Below, in pieces: positions 1-17,224 of a stretch of DNA of 64,000 nucleotides; the first letter of the stretch is position 1, and the number at the start of each line of letters is the position of its first letter. Position numbers and translations under genes: made by a program. Location of the stretch: contig CM045767.1 in the NCBI GenBank assembly GCA_025200525.1, positions 5,529,437-5,593,436 on the forward strand, in the 5' to 3' direction. This stretch comes from Camellia lanceoleosa. Taxonomy: Eukaryota > Streptophyta > Magnoliopsida > Ericales > Theaceae. The notes beneath the pieces were generated by a model. That model was not told the origin of the DNA and searched no databases. It saw only the letters and a program-made list of their open reading frames with translations.

Positions 1-236
1 AAAATATTAAAATAGAGTGTTTTTTTATAATCCTTATCATTTATTATTTAGAATTAATTATATTTTTTATTTTCAAAATATGAATTTTATATTATTTTAA
101 AGAGCTCTTCAAAAAATTATATATAAATTTATTTTTAAATCTATTTTATCAATCAATTATTTTCTTAACATATTACTGAATTTAAAAAGCAAATTTTTGG
201 CATGAATGTAATATTTAATAATTTTTACAGAAATCA

Positions 237-490
237 CCAGGGTGTCCTGTTAGCCGTTCCGAGCGAGGAGACTATAACCTGAGAACTTGCCCCGACCTCC
301 CAAGACAAGCTCCGCTTAAGTCAGGACTCGCACAACGGGGGAGCATTAAACCCACACCAAATGCCAGGGTGTCTTGTTAGCCGTTCTGAGCGATGAGACT
401 ATAACCTGAGAACTTGTCTCGACCTCCCAAGACAAACTTCGCTTAAGTCAGAGTCAGGACTCGCACAGTGAAGGAGCATTGAACCCATAT
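237..490. repeat. Tandem duplication, ~127-bp unit, two copies
   Basis: Two adjacent copies start with ccagggtgtc at 237 and 364 and stay alignable to the gagcatt-aaccca end near 490. Differences are mostly transitions plus a small insertion in copy 2. No coding capacity is seen. The 1-236 stretch before it is plain AT-rich DNA in which I see nothing specific. Confidence 0.85.
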
Positions 491-694
491 CAAGTACTGA
501 TTAGACAACTTTCTAATCAACTGTGCTTCGCCTAAAAGATTGACCCAAAAAAAAAAAAGAATTAAACTCATGACCTTAGAACTTACACCCCAAACCTTAA
601 CTATAATGCCACCCATTATTGAGTTATGTTTAATAATTTATATTTAAGGAAAAAGTGATTTGATTTTGATAAGAAGTGCGGCATTGAACCTATT

Positions 695-849
695 AAAACC
701 CGGCCCAATAGACCCTTCCCCTAGGTTTCTCCATAATTAGGGTTTTCATTTCGCCTATAAAACGAAGCGCTAAAGCTAACCCTAAACTCCTCATCCTGAA
801 CTCGCAAAGCCACGCAATCCACGCTCTTCTCCACGCAGAAGCAGCAATT
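695..849 (+). promoter_or_regulatory. RPL17 promoter and 5' leader
   Basis: A site II-like element (ggcccaa, about 702-708), a TATA box (TATAAAA, 756-762) and a telo-box (AACCCTAA, about 778-785) are followed by a short leader ending at the ATG at 850. Site II plus telo-box is the usual combination in plant ribosomal protein promoters (established knowledge). The transcription start is inferred to lie near 785-790. Confidence 0.7.
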
Positions 850-5414
<4,565 letters not shown>

Positions 5415-6590
5415 ACAGCTTTGATAGAACCAGCAGAGTTTAAGAAGTTTTGCAGTCTCTTTCTATGCATTTCTATTGTCTCTCAGTACTGTTTTCCATT
5501 TTTCATTATTGATCTTTTACTTGAGAGGATATATGTATGGCTTGTTTTGTTGCAACCAAAATGCTATTTAGTCGAATTGCATTTTATTTGGAGATTTCTT
5601 GATAAAACATAGTTGATTTCTTTTTTGAATGTCACTTCTGATGGATGCATGGCCAATGGGGAATGGAAAATTTTCGGAGTTATTTTGGTTATGATTTGAT
5701 TTAAGCGTGGAAAAATTATCAAGTCAACACCATTCCTTCTTTGTTGGAAGATTGCATTTTGGGTTTTGTGGTCTCACCTATATATGGCAATAAAAATTTG
5801 AGATAGTTTTTCTATTGGGGGGAGTTTGTAGGCTTTGCCTGCCTGAAAAAGATTTTGTAGGATTTTGTTGTCATCATGAGATAAGAATCTGTCTTGATCT
5901 GGCAAAGAATGGCAGATCTCGAATGTGAGAATTGTGGTTGCTGCTTTTGAGAAGATTGATTGATGATTTTTGCTGAGTGGTGTTGGTGGTTTTTCTATCT
6001 TGTTGGATGGGTATGGGGATGTTGCTGTGCTGTGCTCAAAACTGTGCCGTTTTGAATGCTTGAATAAAAGCTATCTTCGTCCAAGCACCGTCTTTTTCGT
6101 TGTGGAAACTTTACATTCTGTTGTAGGAATTTTACACGAGTTTCGTCTCTTTTTTTATATTTTATTTTATTTATTTATTATAAGTATCATGTTGATGAAG
6201 ATCTCGCAAAAGCTCCTCTACGCTAAACTCAAATGAGTGAGTTCCATTATTTTCTGTATGAGCATTGAAGTTTTCAAATGAAATCAAAGGGAAGAAGAAA
6301 AGAGACCAAAAATATTTTAGCTAAATGTGGAATTTGGTCTCAAATCTTCAAGATTTCTTTCACTTGAATGTTTTATTTCACTAATTTTGTACTTCTTTTG
6401 TTTCACTTGAAAACAGGGTTTGTTTTCAAGTTGCATGTTGTTGACCTACCCTATGTTTCATAATGAATCTTGGAGGAGATTATTGTACTGCATACACAAA
6501 AATGAGGACTTCATTAAACTGACTAATCTGGGATTTAATCTCACCATGAACTTAATCTATATCTATATCTATATATATATATATATGGGG
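5415..6590 (+). other. RPL17 3' UTR and downstream spacer
   Basis: No gene is seen. A canonical polyadenylation signal AATAAA lies at 6063-6068, and the T-rich sequence before it fits a 3' UTR. Whether the UTR really extends ~650 nt, or ends at an earlier weak signal, cannot be decided from sequence. Confidence 0.4.
6554..6586. repeat. TATC/TA microsatellite
   Basis: A ctatat run passes into (ta)n immediately before ggggggcagcag at 6587. The GC-richer ~200 bp that follows (to about 6800) has no recognisable gene. Confidence 0.8.
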
Positions 6591-6799
6591 GGCAGCAGCC
6601 CTACGGCAGTGGAGACGGAGGTTCGACAGAGCAGGAGGTAGACGAACATTTGTGAGGTTTATACGAGAAGGCTTCACTTCGACTCCAGCGTGCCGGTAGG
6701 GGATGAAACACGTCTTGACGAACATAGCTTTTATTCAAGCGTTCAAAACGTCACAATTTTGAGTGCAGTAGCATTCCCCAAACCCCATTTGGGTGTTCT

Positions 6800-8940
6800 T
6801 GGTAATATTGTTGGCAACAATGTTAGAGATTTACAATTTGTGCTTACAAATGTATTGTACTTATAAATACATTTACAATGATATGATAAGGGTGATGGAT
6901 TTCATATCATTGAATGTTTAACTAATTAAAAATGAACTTGTCAGATTACATTATTATGGGTTAAATTATAAAAGATTTATGCGTGTTTCAAATATATATT
7001 TTTTATTTTTGGCATGAGATGATTGAAGTCAAGAGTAATACATTTTTTATGGTGGGTTTGTCCTGCAAAAACCTGAAGAAAGTGGATCTACCAATATATA
7101 ATCTAAATTACTTAGTAGTAAATTAGGGATGCATTTTATATGCTATTTATTATTTTGTCCATTCATTAATGTGCAATCCGGGAAATTATTCAATATTTCT
7201 GGAGTATCACATGTCTGTATTTTCTAACTAATCATAATTCAATATGTCCCTTCATATTTCCCAATCACCAAACATAATACCACACCTACCCACCTTCTCC
7301 ACCCATCATAATACTATAAAATATCACGTGTTCATACTCCGGAATTACCCAAAAAGAGATGCAGTATTGTCATACAAACACAAATATTTTACATAAACTA
7401 ACGTTTATTTATATTTATTTATTAAATTTTTTAAAAATTTATTATTAAAATTTATAATTACAAAAATATCATTATCCAGTTAATTTAGTAACTTTTGAAA
7501 TGGAGGTATAAAAAAAAATTATAAATAATATGATATATTATTAATAATAGTTTATAAGTTACGAAAGTTAAAAAAAATAGGAGAAATTATTCATGAATCC
7601 CATATTGAGAAATGTTGCTCTATCTAGTCCCGAGTGTTTTTTCGTAAACCATTTAGTCCTTTTTATTTTGGTATGGTATCTTTATTTGTTATATTGTATT
7701 TTTCAATTATCGATTTGCCCATATTGTGATTTCATTTTTGATTTTGTCTTGCTATTGGATAAGGTATCTTGTAACATTCATTTTTTGTAGGTGGTGTTTA
7801 GTGGACTGTGTGGGTAGATTTTGATGTTAACCAGTTGGTGTTTACTTTCTAACGTTGGCTTTGCTTCTCTTCGATTTCTTTTGTAGGTTGGGTGTAGTGT
7901 TGGTCAAAATAGAAAATTAACAATAAATAATAGATTTTCAGTGTCCAATCCATAGATTATTAACTACAATTACCACATCACCAACATCATAGATTATTAA
8001 CTACAATTACCACATCACCAACATCAAGCGTCCCTCACCCACATTAACAAACAAACAACAGGCCCACCATAAAACAACAACAAAAATGCAAGCACACATT
8101 CCCGTATGGTTTACTCAACATAAGACACCAACTTACATTACCACAAAACCACAACACAGTAATGGTAATAACAAGAATAACAAATACACATAACTCCATC
8201 CCGTATTTGCCATTGACACACCCCAACAAACATTACATAATTCAACATCACCGCATTGTACAATGCAATCAACACTACTAAAACATATACATTTCAACCT
8301 AGTCCACATCGCACCAAAACCCAGGCCTACATTACAAATCCAAAAAATACATACCTCGTCCCATGTTTTACGGCAATGTTCTGCGGTGACAGTGATGTAT
8401 AGATGTTGTCCTCACCGACGTTGAATTGACGAAATGGTAATCCCACACAACGTCACGCTGAACAAACTCTATTACTGTGAAGGAGAGATGTAGATCAATG
8501 TTAATTTAGGCAACTAGGGTATACCAATTTACTCAACTGTTAATTTGGGAATAAAGATCAACATTAACAAACTAAACACAAATCACGGCAAACAAACTTC
8601 ACAAATCATTGCAACGTCAGAATCAAAATCTAAAACCTTTTGTATTCATCGTTACAGTTTCGAACACTCACTGGGGACAGCAACAAAACATTGCAGTTCG
8701 TTGTTGGACATTTTGGTAAATTAAACATCAATAGTATCCCCTATTTACCCTCCCTTCTTGAACCCCACGCGCATAAAATATGAGTTTCAAAGTCTTTCCA
8801 ATACAAATGGGACCTCTCAGTCCTTCAAAAAAAACACAAGACTTAATGGTTTAATATTTTAAAATTTGGGATTTAATGGTGCTTTACCCTAAAAAATATA
8901 TATAAGATGATAAAAATAAATATTAAGTGTAATTCGGTCT
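6800..8940. other. Intergenic DNA with a short direct repeat
   Basis: No gene is supported. It contains a 37-bp direct repeat (catagattatt...accaacat) at 7951-7987 and 7988-8024, followed by AC-rich sequence to about 8340. The ORFs here are short and show no conserved features. Confidence 0.5.
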
Positions 8941-8994
8941 TGCTACGTAGCTCGAAAGCTAGGTAGCTCGAATGCCCCGAATGTCGTTTTTGTT

Positions 8995-9345
8995 TTTTTT
9001 TTTTTTTCAGACGCAGAAATGGAGGTGGAGGAGGAAGGAGGGGAGAGGAGAGGAGAGGAGAGGAGGGGACTGGAGGGGGCCTAAAAAATGGAGGGGGAGG
9101 GGAGGAGGAGGAGGAGGCGGCGGAGGCGACGCGATCGGGGCAGAGCTGCGAGCTGCGACGGGCCGGCGGACGGCCGGAGGCGAGGACCTCCTCTTCCTCT
9201 TCCCTCTCTTCTCTTTCTCTCCCTCTCCCTCTTCTCCCTCTTCCTCTGTAACGAAAATGGCAGAAAAAGAAGAAGAAAAAAAAATCAAAACCCAAAACGA
9301 CGTCGTTTTAGGTTTTGAGCCACATTCGAGCCTCTAGTTTCGAGC
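8995..9345. other. GC-rich purine/pyrimidine block ending in a 32-bp near-palindrome
   Basis: A T-tract (about 8994-9008) is followed by almost pure purine (gga/gag repeats), a GC-rich segment, a pyrimidine run, and an inverted repeat at 9286-9317 (caaaacccaaaacgac / gtcgttttaggttttg, one mismatch) centred on ACGACGTCGT. It resembles the window's right end, where a gccccgaa string also precedes a palindrome with the same centre. Reading frames here are low-complexity and not credible genes. Confidence 0.6.
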
Positions 9346-10420
9346 ACTGAAACATTTTCCAATACCTTATTGTTTTAGTTTTGTTATATCGGATCATGGA
9401 GAAAAATTAATTCTAGTCTCACTATTTCATTGGGGCAAAAAAAACGTTACTGGGTGAGGAAAAACGGGAAGAAAATTGTTATCCTACGCTTAAGCCTGAT
9501 CCCATCACTTCTTGGGAGATTTGCTTAAGAAAATTTTATAATAAAATTTTATTGTATTAAAGATAAACAAAAATAGTTTTTCTTGAAATGTCTAACAAAT
9601 ATCGTTATTATCAAAATATTAAACTTTAAAATAATATAATTTTTGATATAGATGTCGATTTTTAATAAAATTAATATTTTTACAATTCTCTTATCAAGAT
9701 CTATTAAATACGATCCATGTTGACTATAAAATTCTTTAAAAACAAAATTATTGCCATTAAAATTGATTTAAATCATGACAGTAACATGTTATTCTGTGTT
9801 ACAGTAATATGTTACTCTGTTTAATAGTAATATGTCAATATTGTCCAACAAATAAATTTTTTTTTTTATTTTTTTTTATTTTTTTATCCTTACTCAATTA
9901 TGTGTTTTATTCTTAGGAGTTTGTGAAGAAAAATAAATTAGACTATATTTTTTTACCAAATAAGGATCTAATGGAAGAGTTTTAAGTAAATTTCCCTCAC
10001 TTTTCTTTATATTATGTTAAGACTAGATAATAATAATAATATAAATGGTAAACAAAACAAAGAGAAATAACAAATCAATGGTAAGTTCAAAGATAAATAT
10101 CAATTTGATAGAAAATTCTAGGAGCAATTAACATCACAGTGAAAATTCGAAAAAATGTTTATATATTAATTTTTATAAAATTTATTATTAATTTATAATT
10201 ATTTTTTAAAAATAACACCGATGTTATATTTCCTCAAAATTCTATGAGTTCAATTTTTAGAGTAGCAAAATTTTTCATTAATAAGTAATTATTTTCTCTG
10301 ACTTCTACTTAAATAATTTAATAATAATAATTTATGTGTTTAATTTCACGCAATGCATTTATATATCAAGCCCAATATATACTGCTGAATTTTTTTATTT
10401 ATTTTTTGAACTGATACTAT
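9346..10420. other. AT-rich spacer
   Basis: No gene, TIR pair or clear repeat was recognised. It is mostly A/T homopolymer runs and short ORFs of no similarity. Confidence 0.5.
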
Positions 10421-10862
10421 ATATAGCTGATTTTAATCTTGTTGTTTGCATTTTTCGTACCCCCTCTTCTTTCTTTTTTTAGGTACGACGGAAAGTAATA
10501 CCCTCTTCTTTCACGCATTGTCGCCTTCTTCGTTGAACCAGGCAAGTATCCTCTCTCGATCAACATGTTCACTTTTATCACAGTTCTAGGGTTTCTAATC
10601 CATATATATACATATAGTGTATGTAATTCTCTGATCCACAGTTTGTAGTTGAATTCTAGGGTTTATCTTTAGCGATCGATTCATTTTCACTCGTTTGTAT
10701 AATCTACATATCTATTGATATCTGCAACTGTGTGTGTATGTATGTTTCCTCAGTTCTTAAATTCGATTTGGATTTCAATTTCAATTTCAATTTCGAGTTC
10801 AAATGCTCATCTTTCTGTCTTTGTTCTATAATAGTTGATTCTCTCTCTCTCTCTCTTCAGAG
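10421..10862 (+). promoter_or_regulatory. Promoter region and 5' UTR intron upstream of the SPC1 gene
   Basis: A TATATATA-type box lies about 10420-10428. A leader exon probably ends near the ggcaagtatcc donor (about 10540-10548). The acceptor ctctcttcag ends at 10860, two bases before the ATG. The 5' UTR intron is inferred from the long pyrimidine tract and the exact position of the acceptor. Confidence 0.5.
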
Positions 10863-11144
10863 ATGGATTGGCAAGGGCAGAAGCTATCGGAGCAGTTGAT
10901 GCAGATTCTTCTGCTGGCTTTTGCGGTGGTGGCGTTTGCAACGGGCTATGTCTTGGGATCGTTCCAGACAATGTTGTTAATCTACGCCGCCGGGGTAGTT
11001 ATCACTACTTTGATCACTGTTCCCAATTGGCCTTTCTTCAATCGAAACCCTCTCAAGTGGCTCGATCCAAGCGAAGCCGAGAAGCATCCGAAGCCGCAGA
11101 TATCTTCTAATTCTAGTTCGAAGAAGAAGACCTCTAAGAAGTAG
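10863..11144 (+). CDS. SPCS1: Signal peptidase complex subunit 1 (SPC12-like)
   Basis: 93-aa non-catalytic subunit of the ER signal peptidase complex, in which SPC1 sits beside the catalytic subunit and shapes substrate choice. The protein starts MDWQGQKLSEQLMQILL, has two hydrophobic membrane segments (about residues 13-34 and 37-53) separated by GSFQ, then the family signature TVPNWPFFNRNPLKWLDP and a Lys/Ser-rich cytosolic tail ending KKKTSKK. Length and architecture match plant SPC1 proteins, which are about 92 aa. The single-exon CDS has its start directly after the leader intron acceptor. A second ORF overlapping it in another frame is a shadow. Confidence 0.95.
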   Translation: MDWQGQKLSEQLMQILLLAFAVVAFATGYVLGSFQTMLLIYAAGVVITTLITVPNWPFFNRNPLKWLDPSEAEKHPKPQISSNSSSKKKTSKK

Positions 11145-12060
11145 GTCAATTCACTTATCATATTCAGGTTATTTCTAGGGTTTTTGATGACTTTTTGGAT
11201 GTGTTTGGTATCTGTGTCTCTGCTTTTTGGCTTAATTGGACCTATAGAGTTGCCTTTAATTTGATAACTTTATACAATGACTAAAGGATTTAATCTTCGC
11301 ATTTGCCTTTGGCTTCAATCTCATTTTTGGTTCTCGTTTATTTCTTGGCTCTATAGCTGTTTTAGGTGTTTAATGGAGTGCTTTTTTTTCTCTATTGGAA
11401 TGCTAATTCATTGGGATAGTTCTCTAGTCACTTTACATTTAGAATTGAATGTGGGTAACTACACAGTTGAATTGTGGTAGTTTACGTTTTGTACCCATTT
11501 TAATTAGGTTTAACCAATTTGTTTTCCGTATGTGAAATTTCGATCTAGATGCTTATGAATTGGTTGTATTTGTTATTGATGTTATGAACTTGTATATGGA
11601 TATGGCCTCATCCTGGTAAGCATTTCTTAGGTGATAAAATGCTGTATTCATTCAGATTCTAATGCGACATATGGTGAGAGTTCTCATTTATTCACTTTGG
11701 AAGAATTTTTTTATTTGGACTACATAGGATTTTCATTTAGACAGATCACGTTATGTAGATTCAGCATCTAACTGCCTAAGAGTTAGCATTTAGATTTGGA
11801 AAGGGAGCGCACTGTAGGTGCTTCAGGTTTGTGGGAAAAAGAATACCAAAGTGTAAAGTGGGGAAGATATTTCGTTTTGATTTTCTACTTTCCAATGGGG
11901 CAAGTACATACCATATCGTTGTGGATGTGGTTTGCCCTTTTAGAGCTACTTCAATTTGTCTCAGCAATGGACTCATTTAATATTACACACCTTTTACCTC
12001 TTTGGTCAATAGGTATCAGGTACATTGTTGGTGGGAGTCCCATATAGCATAAAGTAGTAT
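11145..12060 (+). other. Downstream of the SPC1 gene
   Basis: 3' UTR and spacer. No obvious AATAAA lies close to the stop, and no further gene is recognised. Confidence 0.35.
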
Positions 12061-12063
12061 CTA

Positions 12064-12428
12064 TTAGAGCATCTCCGACATTAATAGACATTTTACCTAG
12101 CCCAAGGTTATTATAAAGTATACATTTTATTTTGCATATCCATTTTTTCATGTTTATACTCCAACCCAGCTCTATATTTTAGTTATTCATCCAAATACTT
12201 CTCATTTTATGGAATGCCACATTAGCAACCAAGATGGAGGGAAAGGATCATAAGGATTAAATATATTTTGCCAAGCATTTGAAGGATAGCTGCATTTAGC
12301 TGGTATAAGTTGAGACAAAATGCCTAATCATGTACCTTAGTGTGTTGGAGTTGAAAAAAGTGAATTATATTAGGTGTTTTGACTTATAGGCATTATATGC
12401 CTAGTGGGTTGGAGATAATCTTAGATAG
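12064..12428. mobile_element. MITE with ttagagcatctcc-type termini
   Basis: The left end ttagagcatctccgac matches the reverse complement of the right end (taagattatctccaac) at most positions, about 365 bp apart. Such 'gagcatctccaac' termini are common in plant MITEs. A target duplication was not resolved. Confidence 0.5.
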
Positions 12429-13385
12429 CTTGGATAAGTTTCAACTTTGGGCGTCGGTGGGTGCTGGAATGAAATCCTGGTCTTTTTTTGCGAGCTTAGA
12501 GAGAATTTTCTAGAGATGAAGATGGTTGTCTAACTAATACCAAGAATTTGTATATTTTTGCAAGTGCAAAATTTAGATCAACATAAATTTGATAACCTAA
12601 CCATATGCAATTGAAATCAAGTCAAATCTACAAAACAATTGTGCAGAAACTTAATCCAACGGGAAAAGGAGGAAAATGTAGGAATAAACTTTGTAGGACT
12701 TCATGCCAAATAATATCTGAGTTTCTGTAAGTTTGAAGCAATCAATATGATGTTTTCTGGCATGTTGATTCATACATAGATCTTGTGGGTGAATGAACTC
12801 CTCTCTCAGATTTGTGTGTATATGTGGCTGACCAAATTTATGGACTTGGGTCATTATTGACCAATTAGTGTGATGTACCGTTGTCTAGTTTGGGATAATA
12901 AATTTGAAATATATTTATGTTAGATTCTTAGGAGCATAGCGTAAGAGAAACAGTCTTGATGATGAGCATAAATTCTGTGAGGACATGTCTTCTGAATCAG
13001 GTTGACATGTGCTAGGCTAGGAGCATTTGCTCAAAGCAAATGTGATCTTTTGAAGGAGAATGCATCATTTTAAAGAAAATGGCTGTAAACACAAACAGTC
13101 GAGCCTATGTGTGCAGTACATTCACTATAGTTTACACAATTGAAAGTTCTACATGTGGTTATCATTGTTTTCTTGAGGTAGAATAATTCTTCTATGTATC
13201 CATATCCTCTTCTCTTTTTTTGTTTTTTTCCCCTTTCTTTTTTTAATTTTTTAAAATTTACATTGTAATAATGCCTACTGTAGGCATTATTTTGTTTCTG
13301 GTGGACAATTGTGACTCCTCCAGTCATAAGGGGTCAGCCATTTTCAATGGCTTGATTCAACAGATGACCTTACCTTGGCTTGCAT

Positions 13386-14543
13386 TAGGGGTGAAAGAAC
13401 TACTGCTAAAATCAAACTGACCGGCCGTACCGAACTAAACTGCCGGTTTGCGGACTGTTTGTTTCTCTCTAATTCGCTCAGTCGGTATGATTTTTCAGGT
13501 TTTTCGGTTTTTGATTTCGGTCCAAGTTTTAGTTAATTTTACACCGAACCGCACCGAAATAAACTTCTATCTTGGCAGTCCACGTGTTTTAATCCTAGCA
13601 GCTCACTCAATATAACATAATGACACAACTTTTCAGCTTCCCACAGTGAAAAACTTTAAAACACCTTTTTGCCTTCCCTAGGTAAACAAGCAGTCTCTCT
13701 CATCTCTCTCTACTGATTCATCTTCTCTCTTTCTCACTCACTCACTGATTCAGTCCCTTAGGTTTCTCTCAATCCCACTTCCCTCTTCCATGTTTTTGCT
13801 CCATGCTTCCGAATCTGCATCGCCATTTGTTGCCGAATCAAAAACCCCTCACCTCTCTTTGAGACTATCAAAAGGACAACCGCCAGCAGTACCTTCCTTC
13901 ATCCCTTCCTCCTCCTTCACCCAATTCTCTGAATCTGCACCGCCATTTGACTTGAAACCCACTCGGCTCTCCCTATGATCCTCAAATCTTCGTCCTTCCA
14001 AAGGAACAAAGCTGACATAAATTTCAAGGATGCAGTAAAACCATCCATCTTGCAGAGACTTGTTCACTCCTCTTTTACTCTGTTTTTGGTGTAACATTTC
14101 GACACCGAACTAACGTAAATTTCAAGTCCTAACTTTTGATTTTGAAAATCCTAATTTCGATTTTGAATGCCCTAATTTTTGGAACCCTTCTGAAAACCCC
14201 ATCTGGTTTCAACATTAGATTTTAATCATGAGCAATATCTGTTTGCTATTTGATTTTTCATGGTGTATACTCATATATATGTATATATATATATATGTTT
14301 GTGAATCAATTGACTGTATTATATATATAATCTTTTCTAGATCATCATATATATTTGTCAAATCCTTTCTAAATCTCAAACCATAACAACCGCAGCAAAC
14401 CGCATAGACCAGTTTGGTGCAGTTTATATGTGTACCTCAGTCTGTTCGGTTCACATAATTACAAAACCAAATAAATTGGTTTGGCCCAAAAACTGGAAAA
14501 AAAAAAAAACCGGTCGCACTGCACCGCACCGATTTCACCCCTA
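13386..14543. mobile_element. Non-autonomous hAT-type DNA transposon
   Basis: Termini taggggtgaaa...tttcacccta-type (reading taggggtgaaag at 13386 and gatttcacccc ta at the right end) are inverted. They are flanked by 8-bp duplications gcttgcat (13378-13385) and gctcgcat (14544-14551), one mismatch. Subterminal DNA at both ends is rich in accgcacc/cggttt-like short repeats, as in hAT elements. There is no transposase; the Ser/Pro-rich ORFs inside show nothing recognisable. An 8-bp target site with a TAGGGGTG end supports hAT. Confidence 0.85.
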
Positions 14544-14559
14544 GCTCGCATCATGTTAT

Positions 14560-16900
14560 CTATAAAGTCATCAACAAAAGTTTGATGTTGCTCCCTCTAA
14601 GAACAGGTGGTATGTGGTGCAGACTTTAGTAGTGTCTCAAGGTTAGTTACTCACAGCCAAGTTTACACAATACGGGGAAAAGGGTGGAGCCATTGGCGTA
14701 AGAACAGCACTCTGTTTGCTTTGCAAATTTAAAAAGTAGCTTTTGAGTTTTGACATTGGCGTAAAAACAGCACTCTGTTTGCCTTGCAAATTTAAACAAA
14801 TAGTTTGAGGTTTTGATCAGTATATATATGTATATTTTTCTTCTAGGGATTTGTTTATTATTTTTAGATTTGCTTATTTAGATACACTTAAAAAATGTAG
14901 GGTAAATTATTTATAAATTCTATTTGGTAGACTTATACAAGATATGATCCTACGAAAAAACTTATAACCTAGTAGGTTCTATGATTTTTTTTGTGGACAC
15001 ATCTACCTCCAATTTTAATTAATTAATAACTTGATTAATGATAATACCATATATGGAAAATTCAATGTTACCATTGTTATCATAGATTGTGATCATATCT
15101 ATATGGTTAGAAATTTGAAATTCAAAATAATCTAATTAATGGCAATACCATATATGGAAAATTCAATGTTACCATAGATTGTGATTGTAGAAAATTTAAA
15201 ATTCAAAACGTAAATGTGACACGTAATATCTTAAACCCAATGTGACATTGACATTCTCATACGCTTCTGAAATTCAAAATAACTTGATTAATGGCAATAC
15301 CATATATGGAAAATCTAATGTTACTATAGATTGTGATTGTATCTATATAGTTGGAAATTTGAAATTCAAAACATAAATGTAACATGTAACTTCCCAAATC
15401 CAATGTGATATTCCCAAACACACCGTAACATTCCCATATGCTTCTCATACCAAATCCAAAGTGACATTTCAATACTCCACCGTTGAATTATGAATAATGT
15501 AATCTTTTAAATGTAACATGTAACATCTCAACCTAACTTATGTATTGAACCACCATCACCCCCAACTCAGCGTAACTTTAACATCGAGCGATAAGATTCA
15601 ATTCACATTCAATTACAAGCCCAAATCTCCAATAATTTACAAGCCCAAATCTCCAATAATTTTGCGTAATGTATTGTGATATATATATAAACACTGATTA
15701 CAACAGAGACACGATACACATTCAAACACATACAACTGAACAAACACCCAAATTCAACCCACATTCAATTAAAAAATTGAAAACTCAGTAATTTTGCACA
15801 AGGTGCTGTGACATGTATGTAAACACTGATTACAACAACGACACCATACAAATTCAAAGACAAATGCAACCGAATGTAACACACAAAAGACATAACAATG
15901 TTGTGGATGTGGGTTAACATTATAACGTAAATGTAACGCCATTAGAGGCTAATGAAAGTGTGTCAATGGATAGTTGTAATAGATTGTCAAAGCCACATCA
16001 GATAAGATGACAGTGAAATATGAGCAAATGGCACCACACAACAACAAATCTCACCGATTGGAGAGGCAAAAACCATAATTGGAGTCCAAAATCGGGAGAA
16101 ACAAACAACACACAACCCCCAACCTTGACGACACCGTCGACCATATCCACATTCAAACAAGCAACATTTTCAAAATTCACCAGAATCCACAATCAGGGCG
16201 ACATTCGCGTTCACAGACATATCCTTCACAATCCACTTTTCTAAAATTCTCAAAAAACGTGATATGCTAAATGATACAATAACTTATAATATGGAAACAA
16301 ATTAGGAGTATAATAGTACACTAACACCATTCATTTATGACTCATAAGACCTTATGGAATACATTCTTATCTAAATAAGACTTGAAACTCTAAGAAATTA
16401 CACAATATTTCACATCAAATTAGTTCCTATAATAGGACTTATAAATAATTTTTTCAAAAATATAAAATATAAAAATTCAGTACATTTTAATATTTTCTTT
16501 TTTGTAATTATTGAATTCCTTTTATATTTCTTCACAAATATTTATTTTTAAGTACATTTAAATTAAGTGTATTTAAAATTTTTAAAAAACATTAAGTACA
16601 TTAAAGACAACAAAACATGACAAACAGAAAATTCAAAATAAAAAAATCACGCTCATCTCATGGAAATCACTCACTGGACAAACGTGAATTCATCAAGCTT
16701 CTGGAACAACAGTACCAAGTTACAAACGAGAATTCATCAAGTGCCTGGAATAACAGTACCAAGTTGTAGTGGTGATGGGGTCGCATGTCTGTTGCATCAA
16801 GCAAGCAGATTGCTATAGGTAGGTGATGTTACAAGCTGGATGGGGGAGCTCACATCAACCAAATGCATGCAATTCCATTCCGTTAAACCAAAAGCATTAG
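14560..16900. repeat. Gene-free region with dispersed short direct repeats
   Basis: The block aatggcaataccatatatggaaaat (or close variants) plus a ttaccatagattgtgat-type follow-on recurs near 15050, 15140 and 15290. A ~49-bp duplication with gaattcatcaag...acagtaccaagtt lies at about 16685-16765. The 14690-14810 stretch holds a direct repeat around cattggcgtaa..aacagcactctgtttg. No gene is supported. Confidence 0.6.
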
Positions 16901-17224
16901 AATTTTAATGCCAGAATGGTTCCATTTCAGAGCCATGTAAGGGGCAAAACAAAACCAAAACCAATACCATCACCATCACCATCTAAGCATATATTTGCAA
17001 GTATGTCACCAACAGTCAATATAAAGGGATGTACATTCGCCTTTCTGGGTTTAAAAACTTTCAATCCCCATGTCAGCTTCCATCAAACAAGGAAAAACTC
17101 CCAGGAAATCTTCTTCATCTCACACTGTACCATGTGTGAACTTCTCATAAACCCTATGACAAAAAGGGGTCAAGAAACTAACTATTTATTTACAATGTAA
17201 TAATGAGTCAGAGGACATTGCTTC

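Noticed and set aside
8972..9337. Overlapping ORFs of 76-140 codons on both strands (Arg/Gly- or Pro/Ser-rich)
   Set aside because: They are translations of a purine/pyrimidine low-complexity block, open in several frames at once, with no domain.
13790..14097. Ser/Pro-rich ORFs of 62 and 82 codons
   Set aside because: They lie inside the hAT-type element, overlap on opposite strands, and resemble no transposase.
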